In this document: in pieces, positions 1 to 5,384 of the stretch | Numbering within the stretch: position 1 is the first letter of the stretch | How the letters are laid out: each line of letters begins with the position of its first letter | DNA from: Acidobacteriota bacterium | GTDB lineage: Bacteria; Acidobacteriota; Vicinamibacteria; Vicinamibacterales; UBA8438 | Direction of reading: 5' to 3' | Assembly (NCBI GenBank): GCA_003533545.1 | Contig: DQEK01000195.1 | Span: forward strand, 1-5,438 | Length of the DNA stretch: 5,438 nt | Position numbers and translations under genes: made by a program | The notes under the pieces: model-generated | The model's input: only the letters and a program-made list of their open reading frames with translations | Databases searched by the model: none | What the model was told of the DNA's origin: nothing

Positions 1-154
1 GGCCGCTGACGAACTCCGCAGCGTTAACGGACAGGTCGACTTCATCCTACGGGGCGCCCTAAAACAGGCTGGCCGGTTGCCCAAGAGGGCGACGCATCAG
101 GAGACGAATGAAGCACTCGACAGCGCCCCCTCACCACGGGCCAACGGACAGTAG
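1..154 (+). CDS. C-terminal part of a small ribbon-helix-helix (Arc-like) DNA-binding protein, truncated by the window edge
   Basis: An open frame runs from base 2 to a TAG stop at 152-154, giving 50 residues with no start inside the window. It begins AADELRSVNGQVDFILRGAL and continues KQAGRLPKRA. The pattern 'DELRSVNGQ(V/I)(D/E)F(I/L)LR.AL...GR' is, from memory, the second-helix end of small Arc/HicB-like ribbon-helix-helix proteins of about 60-90 residues. The last 20 or so residues are polar, rich in Pro, Ala and Asn, and probably disordered. The usual role of the fold is a dimeric DNA-binding regulator or antitoxin, but the N-terminal strand that contacts DNA lies outside the window, so the target and any toxin partner cannot be judged. 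The gene is convergent with the 344-residue secreted protein gene and not part of its operon. An unrelated protein with a chance resemblance remains possible. Confidence 0.55.
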   Translation, partial: AADELRSVNGQVDFILRGALKQAGRLPKRATHQETNEALDSAPSPRANGQ

Positions 155-194
155 GGAAACCGGCATACGCCGATCCAACATCCCCGGAGTTCCC
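154..194. terminator. Imperfect hairpin between convergent genes, possible bidirectional terminator
   Basis: GGGAA (154-158) pairs with TTCCC (190-194), and CCGG (160-163) pairs with CCGG (184-187). A small internal loop (A159 against A188-G189) separates the two stems, and the apical loop is 20 bases. The structure fills the whole gap between the two convergent stop codons, where a shared terminator is expected. Neither side has a T-tract, so it does not meet the rule for a classic intrinsic terminator. The placement is the main support. Confidence 0.3.
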
Positions 195-1228
195 TATGAC
201 CCTCCGCTCTCCTCCAGACGGGCACCAGCCAAGATGTTGGGGAGTCCGTAGTTCCCTTCGTGGCAGGCATATTCGAACATCGGCTCGCCGAGTTTCATCG
301 GAATCTGCGCAACGATGGGAGCTGTGAATGTCGTCAGATCGTTGACCGAGAACTCGTAGAGCAGGGTATCGTCAGCCACGCGGGTGAACCGCTCAGTCAG
401 GTTAAGCGTCGTGCCGTCTCCAGCCGCCATCGTCACTGACGGACTGAAGCTGGAGGTCTTGTCCGTGAAGTTCCTCGACTCGACCACCAGCGTGTCACCA
501 TCCCAATACCCTCGCGAATCGCCCATCCACTGCCGCATGTTTTCCCGCAGGTGGGGCCGCCCGTCCAGCGGGACGACACGGGCGTCGTGAACCATTTCGT
601 GCAAGATGACCACGTGATCCGAGGTTTGAAAGATCTGAAAGTTTTGGTTGTAGCCTGCCGGCACGATCGGTGGACCCGAGTTGAACCCGAGCAGGCACCG
701 TTCCGCTAGTCCTCGGTCCTCCCAGTGGTCGGTTCCGATCCCAGCAGCACGGACACGCACCGGCCGCGACCCGGGAAGATCTTCGCCGAGTGAGAGCGTT
801 ACCATCTCCACCCCCGGTTGCAGAGCCGGGACCCGACCGGTCTCGGGCGACACGATCAGCGACGTGCGGTTGTCGTCCACCACACCGGCCCCGCGGTCGA
901 ACCAAAAGTTGTTGTACCCGCCTACAGGAGCGCCTACCGGCAGCGGTTCGGTACGAATTTCACTCGGCCGGTCGGCGTCAATGGCACTCTGCGCCGCCCT
1001 CGCTTCAAGTTCGGCCGCCTCTTCCTCACTCAGTAATGCTTGGTCACCGCGATCCGTCGGACGCTGAAGCGGCGTCAACGTCCGAAAATCCCACACCCCC
1101 TGCACGTCTGGCTGCCCGTCCGCAGTACGTGGGGTTGTCCAATTAGCGCCCTGTCCGAACGCCGTTCCCGCGCCCACACTGGCGAGGGTCAAAATAGTCG
1201 CCTTGACAGTGAATCGCCACATATCCAT
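194..1228 (-). CDS. Secreted protein of unknown function, 'TADGQPDVQGVWDF' family
   Basis: This 344-residue protein has a Sec-type signal peptide: Arg5 and Lys9, a hydrophobic stretch at about 10-23, and likely cleavage after Ala-Phe-Gly at 23-25. The mature part opens with TADGQPDVQGVWDF (35-48) and LTPLQRP (51-57), followed by NNFWFDRG (106-113), RTSLIVSPETGRVPAL (121-136), AERCLLGFNSGPP (175-187), a stretch around 194-226 with HEMVHDARVVPLDGRPH, then GDTLVVESRNFTDKT (244-258), YEF (291-293) and YACHEGNYG (320-328). These blocks and the length match a conserved family that I remember mainly as uncharacterised proteins in Acidobacteriota. Cys178 and Cys322 sit in conserved blocks and could form a disulfide. 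HEMVH at 210-214 fits the HExxH zinc-protease pattern, but the family is not known to me as a protease. The start is supported by GGGAAGGGAG just upstream; Met3 is an equally good alternative with better spacing (about 10 bases instead of 4). It lies 42 bases downstream of the PQQ dehydrogenase gene and is probably co-transcribed with it. Confidence 0.85.
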   Translation of the reverse strand: MDMWRFTVKATILTLASVGAGTAFGQGANWTTPRTADGQPDVQGVWDFRTLTPLQRPTDRGDQALLSEEEAAELEARAAQSAIDADRPSEIRTEPLPVGAPVGGYNNFWFDRGAGVVDDNRTSLIVSPETGRVPALQPGVEMVTLSLGEDLPGSRPVRVRAAGIGTDHWEDRGLAERCLLGFNSGPPIVPAGYNQNFQIFQTSDHVVILHEMVHDARVVPLDGRPHLRENMRQWMGDSRGYWDGDTLVVESRNFTDKTSSFSPSVTMAAGDGTTLNLTERFTRVADDTLLYEFSVNDLTTFTAPIVAQIPMKLGEPMFEYACHEGNYGLPNILAGARLEESGGS

Positions 1229-1239
1229 TGGTCTCCCTT

Positions 1240-1256
1240 CCCGGTTCGTAACCGGG
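1240..1256 (-). promoter_or_regulatory. Intercistronic hairpin next to the ribosome binding site of the 344-residue protein gene
   Basis: CCCGGTT (1240-1246) and AACCGGG (1250-1256) form a perfect 7-bp inverted repeat with a 3-base loop, between the dehydrogenase stop (1271) and the next start (1228). On the transcribed strand the stem is followed directly by AAGGGAGACCA and the start codon, so the hairpin abuts the Shine-Dalgarno sequence without covering it. Possible roles are RNA processing, protection of an mRNA end, or setting the ratio of the two products. There is no T-tract, so a strong terminator is unlikely. Confidence 0.5.
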
Positions 1257-1270
1257 CCACACCCAACGCG

Positions 1271-3166
1271 TCACGGTAAGGTGTAGGTTAACAACGTTGT
1301 GCCTGCAGCAACCGCAACGTACTGCTTCCCGTTTGTTCCCATGTAGGTGATCGGATTGGCGCCGCTGATCATCTGCTCGGTCTCGACGTTCCACAGTTCC
1401 CGCCCGGTCTTCGTCTCATAGGCGCGGAACCGCCGATCGGAAGCGCCACCGATAAACAAGAGGCCAGCGGCGGTCGAAGTCGGCCCGCCCTTTTGCGAAT
1501 TGGGAGCGCCGGTCAGTAGCCCCGGGGGCGTCCCCTCGACTGTGCCAAAAGGAATTTTCCAGGCAATCTCGCCCGTGTTCACGTCAACAGCGACCAGCTG
1601 AGACCAAGGTGGCTGCCAGCAGGGCCATCCGTTGACGGTCAGTCGGTCGACTACGTGCCAGTAGCGTCGGCGAGACTCGGGAGGTCCTACATAACCTCTC
1701 CGGTCGGGGTCGTCTTCTACACTTCGAAGCGTACTGATGTGACCAGTGTCTGCGTAATTAATGATGTAGTACCCCAGATTCGGATCGAACGTCCCTCCGG
1801 TGAACTCTGTCCCGCCGCCGGTCGACGGAAAGACCAGCGCGCCCTCTTCAGATGGAGGCGTGAAGGGACCACGGTTGCGCCCTCCGTCGTACTGCATCAG
1901 CCGTTCGCGGCAGGCCGCCGTGTGCTCGGGCGTGACCGTCGCAATGTCATCCATCGTGAAGCTGATCCGTCCAAAGGGCGGCGGCTTGACTGGGAACGGT
2001 TGTGTCGGTGAATAGTACTCACCTTGCATGTCGCCGCGAGGCACCGGGCGTTCCTCGATCTCGTAGATCGGTTCACCAGTCACCCGGTTGAAGATGAAGA
2101 GGACCGGGTACTTGGTCATCACCCCAACGGCCGGAATCGTCTCGCCGTCACGCTCCACGTCGAACAGGACCGGGGGCACCGGCATGTCCAGATCCCACAG
2201 GTCGTGATGCACAGCCTGGAAGAACCACATCAACTCCCCCGTCATCGCATCAACTGCCACGATCGAGTCTGAGAAGAGGTTGTCGCCGGGCCTGTCCATG
2301 CCATAGAAGTCGTTGAGCGCGGAGCCTAGCGGCATGTACAGGATGCCGCGCTCCTCGTCGATTGTAAAAAAGGTCCAGGTGTTCGCACCGCTCACGTTGC
2401 GCCAAGAGTCATTGAGCCAGGTCTCATTGCCAACCTCGCCCGCATGGGGCACGGTATGGAAGGTCCAGACGTGCTCCCCGGTCCTAAGGTCCCACGCCCG
2501 CACGTCGCCTGCTGGACCCTTCGACCCCGTCTCGTCGGCGTTATGCACCCCGGTAAAAACGAGGTGCTTGTAAACAGCCACCCCGGACGAGATCCCGTAG
2601 TGCATATCCGGGAACCCGTTCATCACGTCCTCGGTCTTGAGGTCGACATACCCGTCGTTGCCAAACCGGCCATTGGGAATGCCGGTCTTGGAGTCGAGCG
2701 AAATTAGCTCGCCTTCCTCGGTGCCGAACACGATCTGCGGCGGCGTACCCTCGTCCCCTTCCCAGTAGGTCAAGCCCCGCATCGACCCACCGGTCCAGTG
2801 AAGCTGATGCTCCGGTGAGTCCCAGGCCCCCGGAGCGGTGTAGTCCCAGAGTTCCTCACCGGTGTCCGCCTCCAGCGCCACCACCCGGTAGTACGGAAAG
2901 GACAGATACAGAACGCCATCTACCATCAGAGGGGTCGACTGCGCTGGCCGCGATGGAACGCCTGGCCGGGGCATCTCGTATCGCCATGCGGGAACCAGAG
3001 TGGACACGTTTTCGACGTTGATTTGCGTCAGTGGGGAGTGCCGCTGGTTGCTCGCCTCCCGTCCCCATGCCGGCCAATCATCCTGCGCGTGCACCGACAT
3101 GGCCGGAACAGCAGCCACGGCAAGCACGGCAGCAACAACATTGATGACGCGGACGCAAGATGTCAT
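1271..3166 (-). CDS. Secreted PQQ-dependent dehydrogenase, membrane glucose dehydrogenase-like catalytic domain
   Basis: This 631-residue quinoprotein should oxidise an alcohol or sugar-type substrate in the periplasm using pyrroloquinoline quinone. A signal peptide covers residues 1-27 (hydrophobic 8-24, cleavage after Val-His-Ala). Propeller repeats of the 'A.D..TGE..W' type are visible at about 95-109, 154-169, 222-237, 302-317, 356-372, 524-541 and 580-595, as expected for an eight-bladed beta-propeller. HHDLWDLD (320-327) and Lys352 match the glucose-dehydrogenase signature. Asp325 and Lys352 are 27 residues apart, the same spacing as catalytic Asp466 and Lys493 of E. coli Gcd. Unlike Gcd (about 796 residues) it lacks the five-helix membrane anchor. 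There is no CxxCH haem motif and no Cys-Cys pair, so electrons must pass to a separate acceptor not encoded here. The N-W of the usual 'GG.NWGG' block is E-F here (GGTEFTGG, 451-458). A strong AAGGAG lies 6 bases before the ATG and fixes the start. The substrate is unknown, and no PQQ synthesis genes are in the window. Confidence 0.93.
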   Translation of the reverse strand: MTSCVRVINVVAAVLAVAAVPAMSVHAQDDWPAWGREASNQRHSPLTQINVENVSTLVPAWRYEMPRPGVPSRPAQSTPLMVDGVLYLSFPYYRVVALEADTGEELWDYTAPGAWDSPEHQLHWTGGSMRGLTYWEGDEGTPPQIVFGTEEGELISLDSKTGIPNGRFGNDGYVDLKTEDVMNGFPDMHYGISSGVAVYKHLVFTGVHNADETGSKGPAGDVRAWDLRTGEHVWTFHTVPHAGEVGNETWLNDSWRNVSGANTWTFFTIDEERGILYMPLGSALNDFYGMDRPGDNLFSDSIVAVDAMTGELMWFFQAVHHDLWDLDMPVPPVLFDVERDGETIPAVGVMTKYPVLFIFNRVTGEPIYEIEERPVPRGDMQGEYYSPTQPFPVKPPPFGRISFTMDDIATVTPEHTAACRERLMQYDGGRNRGPFTPPSEEGALVFPSTGGGTEFTGGTFDPNLGYYIINYADTGHISTLRSVEDDPDRRGYVGPPESRRRYWHVVDRLTVNGWPCWQPPWSQLVAVDVNTGEIAWKIPFGTVEGTPPGLLTGAPNSQKGGPTSTAAGLLFIGGASDRRFRAYETKTGRELWNVETEQMISGANPITYMGTNGKQYVAVAAGTTLLTYTLP

Positions 3167-3194
3167 GTGGCGCTCCTTGTCTCAGCCATGCCGG

Positions 3195-3431
3195 TCAATC
3201 GATCGAATCCGCCCGGACTTGGGCCGTCTGAATGGTCGGGACCGCAACTGACACTTCGACGATCGGCACGAGCTTGAACTCCAGAGTATCCCGATACGGT
3301 GCTATCGCTTCAGACATAGCTTCAGGTGACGCAACCTCTACCGTCGCCATGCCTCCGCACCACAAGTAAATGCGCGCCCTCGGGACTCGTAGCAACACAG
3401 TCCGCGCGCCGATCGGCGGAGCACCACGCAG
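3195..3431 (-). pseudogene. Probable truncated remnant of an EthD-like (dimeric alpha/beta-barrel) protein
   Basis: The frame is open from just after a TGA at 3432-3434 to the stop at 3195. The readable part, MATVEVASPEAMSEAIAPYR followed by a tail ending VPTIQTAQV, resembles the C-terminal half of EthD-type small proteins, where 'A.L.FDS.EA....' precedes a final strand ending 'P.IQISEV'. Such proteins are about 100 residues, and the N-terminal half with its conserved Tyr/His region is absent. There is no room for it, because the SnoaL-like gene ends only 29 bases further on. Possible starts are GTG at 3398 or ATG at 3350; the ATG has GGAGG only one base away, which is poor spacing. It ends 28 bases before the dehydrogenase start. 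I favour a decayed gene piece kept in the operon leader; a real short protein of 51-67 residues is the alternative. The family match is from memory and tentative. Confidence 0.4.
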
Positions 3432-3460
3432 TCACTAGGTCGACGCACGGGCTGCCTCGG

Positions 3461-3859
3461 CTACCCTGTAATAGCGTCGGCCTCCAGACGCATGTCGAAG
3501 AAAATTCGCCAACGACTCACCTTCCCGTCTCGGACGGTCATCGCCATCGCAAAGTCCGACTCCCATTCCTTATTCGTCGCAATCGCTCTGAACCGCATGA
3601 ACCCAACACACACAACGCGGTCTCCGCTCGCGAAATATTCCCGGTCGTCAATCAACAGGGCTTCCTCGGCACCGCCGATGTCTTCCAGAAATCCTGCGAC
3701 TGCTTCCCGCCCCTCATACAATCGATTGAATGGGGCCCCGTCAGGGCCACGATGATCCCAATACACGTCATCCGTCATCAGTTCCAGAAAACCCGGCCCA
3801 TCCCCGGCTCGAAATCGTTCAAACATATTTTTCATGACTTGAATGTTCGCATCGCTCAT
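3461..3859 (-). CDS. SnoaL-like / NTF2-fold protein (polyketide cyclase or ketosteroid isomerase superfamily)
   Basis: This 132-residue single-domain protein has the SnoaL-like layout: an N-terminal helix (IQVMKNMFERFRAGDGPGFL, 6-25), 'LMTDDVYWDHRGP' (27-39), LYEGREAVAGFLEDIGG (47-63), then beta strands ending GKVSRWRIFFDMRLEADAI (112-130). Members are cytoplasmic cone-shaped alpha+beta barrels that catalyse isomerisation, aldol cyclisation or hydration, or bind small hydrophobic ligands. Asp122 in 'FFD' falls where SnoaL carries its catalytic acid/base Asp, which hints at an active enzyme but does not show it. I start at ATG 3859: AAGGGAAGGGA lies about 7-10 bases upstream, whereas the longer frame from 3907 adds 16 residues unlike the family. 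There is no signal peptide. It is the first gene of the group leading to the PQQ dehydrogenase, and the substrate cannot be inferred. Confidence 0.85.
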   Translation of the reverse strand: MSDANIQVMKNMFERFRAGDGPGFLELMTDDVYWDHRGPDGAPFNRLYEGREAVAGFLEDIGGAEEALLIDDREYFASGDRVVCVGFMRFRAIATNKEWESDFAMAMTVRDGKVSRWRIFFDMRLEADAITG

Positions 3860-3946
3860 GATCACGTCCCTTCCCTTGATGATCGACAGCCCACCGCATT
3901 CCTGCAACGCGCGAAAGCCACTTCCCTCCCTGTCAATTCGGATGCC

Positions 3947-3975
3947 ATTCTACTGAGGCGCCATGTGTTTGTCCC
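3947..3975 (-). promoter_or_regulatory. Possible sigma70-type promoter for the SnoaL-like/PQQ dehydrogenase group
   Basis: On the minus strand GGGACA (3975-3970, four of six matches to TTGACA) is followed by a 17-base spacer and TAGAAT (3952-3947, five of six matches to TATAAT). This predicts transcription starting near 3940 and a leader of about 80 bases before ATG 3859. It sits after the methyltransferase hairpins, where a new transcription unit would begin. It rests on consensus matching only. Confidence 0.35.
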
Positions 3976-3980
3976 CTGAT

Positions 3981-4013
3981 GCTTGCCTTGGGGGGGGCAA
4001 GCCCAAAGCCCCC
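3981..4013 (-). terminator. GC-rich overlapping hairpins after the methyltransferase gene, possible terminator
   Basis: Two stems can form on the minus strand. GGGGGC (4013-4008) pairs with GCCCCC (3998-3993) around a 9-base loop. GCTTGCC (4002-3996) pairs with GGCAAGC (3987-3981) around an 8-base loop. They share bases 3996-3998, so only one can form at a time. They lie 21-53 bases past the methyltransferase stop. There is no T-tract, so intrinsic termination is uncertain. The overlap includes a run of eight G on the plus strand (3990-3997), a site prone to slippage or sequencing error. Confidence 0.35.
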
Positions 4014-4033
4014 AGCCGGCACCGGAAAGCGAA

Positions 4034-5293
4034 TCAGCTCTGACACGGCGTAGAAGAAGAATCTGCCACCGCAGCCCTTCGCTTCGCTCGGAGACGGTCA
4101 CCAGGCTTCCGGAAAAAGAGTAGGTGCTCCATGCCCATCTTGTTCGCACGGCGGTTGATTCCCTGCCGTTGTGCTTCGGTTACCAGCTGTAGACCAGCTA
4201 GATGAGCCAACTCTGTCGACATGAGCGCAAGGTCAACAGTCCCTCCTCGAACAACCGGGTTGCCGACCATGACGAATGCACACCGCCCAGGACGCAGCAC
4301 GCGCGCACATTCCAACCACATTTCGCCATAGCTTTGCCTAAACCGTCCGACAACATCAGACGCTAATCGGCGACCACCAGTCAACGCGCGGTCAAGGGCC
4401 TTTGAATCAGCACCAATCCATTTCAAACTGAGTGCTTGATACTCCGCGTAAGGGATAGATCCAACGTATGGCGGATGCGTGATGATGGCGTCCACGGAAT
4501 CGTCAGCAACACTGAGCTTTGACGCGGTGCCCTGTTTGACGACGACATTCTCTAAGTCCGCAGAACTGGACCACAAGGACGCCACCGTTCTACAGATGCT
4601 CCTCAACGTTCTCAAAAACAGCGGCCCTGGCGCCGAACGCGCGGGCGCGTTCCTATCGAACATGACGTTCGGATAGCCAGAGTGAGCCCTACTGCACCTT
4701 CTCAGAATGTCGCTAAACGCAACGCGTGCAACGTTTCTAAGTTGAGGGTTTTCCACCCGGCTCACTAGGTGATCGATCATCAGGAGTTCTTCCAGCACTC
4801 CCGGCTCATACCACTTCGTGAACCACTCGTCCGTCAACCGCCGGTCCCGGACCGCGGCGCACCTCAAGTCGGTTCCGTCAAGGCCTGCAACCCTGGGGAG
4901 ACGGGGCCTTTCTAGGTCCAAAAACGAGAGGTCTACGTGAACCGAAGCCACTAATGATTCAAGTAGATCGATTCGAATGCGCGTAGTTTTCGCGGCGGCG
5001 ATGAGCACCGCAAGCGGATTAAGGTCGAGCCCCACCGCGCCACGACCCAGCAACGCTGCCTCCAGAAGCGTGGTTCCGGAACCACAATACGGGTCGAGGA
5101 CCAGTTCCCCAGGCTTCGTGAGTATCTTGATCGCTCTTGACGCAATCTGCGGAATAAACTTTCCAGAGTACCGGTGAATGCCGTGGGTCAGATGCTGCGT
5201 GTCAACATCGGGATAATCCCACGACTCCTGGGACACGCTCTTCGCTACGACCGCATCTGAAATCGAAACATCCGTTCCTCCGTGGCGAATCAT
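4034..5293 (-). CDS. Amino-type DNA methyltransferase (N4-cytosine or N6-adenine), alpha-like motif order
   Basis: This 419-residue enzyme should transfer a methyl group from S-adenosylmethionine to an exocyclic amino group in DNA. A motif X-like stretch HGIHRYSGKFIPQ (37-49) precedes motif I VLDPYCGSGTT (65-75) and motif II-like GLDLNP (88-93). About 180 residues follow, with WFTKWYEPGVLEEL (157-170) and SDILRRCSRAHSG (194-206), a spacer typical of this methylase class and a candidate target-recognition region. The catalytic motif IV is ITHPPY (271-276), continued by VGSIPYAEYQALSLKWIG. The barrel ends with RVLRPGRCAFVMVGN (331-345) and EHLLFFRKPGD (389-399). The X-I-spacer-IV order resembles the alpha group of amino methyltransferases. 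Motif IV has His where N4-cytosine enzymes usually have Ser and N6-adenine enzymes Asp or Asn, so the target base cannot be assigned. The start is supported by GAAGG six bases before the ATG. No restriction endonuclease or other defence gene is visible. RNA methylation is a less likely alternative. Confidence 0.88.
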   Translation of the reverse strand: MIRHGGTDVSISDAVVAKSVSQESWDYPDVDTQHLTHGIHRYSGKFIPQIASRAIKILTKPGELVLDPYCGSGTTLLEAALLGRGAVGLDLNPLAVLIAAAKTTRIRIDLLESLVASVHVDLSFLDLERPRLPRVAGLDGTDLRCAAVRDRRLTDEWFTKWYEPGVLEELLMIDHLVSRVENPQLRNVARVAFSDILRRCSRAHSGYPNVMFDRNAPARSAPGPLFLRTLRSICRTVASLWSSSADLENVVVKQGTASKLSVADDSVDAIITHPPYVGSIPYAEYQALSLKWIGADSKALDRALTGGRRLASDVVGRFRQSYGEMWLECARVLRPGRCAFVMVGNPVVRGGTVDLALMSTELAHLAGLQLVTEAQRQGINRRANKMGMEHLLFFRKPGDRLRAKRRAAVADSSSTPCQS

Positions 5294-5376
5294 CCTTGGC
5301 CTTCAGATCACCTTCGACACAACTCACGACACGGCCGAGTGCACCACGGAAACAGCGATAAATCTCGTTGAGGGCA

Positions 5377-5384
5377 CCATTCTA
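5377..5384 (-). promoter_or_regulatory. Weak -10-like element upstream of the methyltransferase gene
   Basis: TAGAATGG on the minus strand contains TAGAAT, five of six matches to a sigma70 -10 box, 91 bases before the methyltransferase start. No acceptable -35 hexamer is found 16-18 bases upstream, so this is weak on its own. The same eight bases occur 93 bases before the SnoaL-like start. The rest of 5294-5438 shows no gene that I can support. Confidence 0.2.

Noticed and set aside
495..1146. Several plus- and minus-strand frames overlapping the 344-residue protein gene
   Set aside because: They are Arg-, Pro- and Ser-rich shadow translations, with no family resemblance, lying over a conserved protein.
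3199..3206. TCGATCGA palindrome near the end of the EthD-like fragment
   Set aside because: A single 8-base palindrome of a common type in GC-rich DNA, with no second copy in a regulatory position.
3860..3907. Sixteen-residue N-terminal extension of the SnoaL-like protein from the start at 3907
   Set aside because: The extension spans the ribosome binding site of the internal ATG and does not resemble the family N-terminus.
3931..3936. Perfect TTGACA on the minus strand upstream of the SnoaL-like gene
   Set aside because: With a 17-base spacer the -10 position reads CGCGCG, so it is unlikely to be a working -35 box; the GGGACA/TAGAAT pair fits better.
3326..3979. Long plus-strand open frame (217 residues) opposite the SnoaL-like gene
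   Set aside because: It is antisense to a recognisable protein, its translation shows no domain-like pattern, and high GC content commonly produces such frames.
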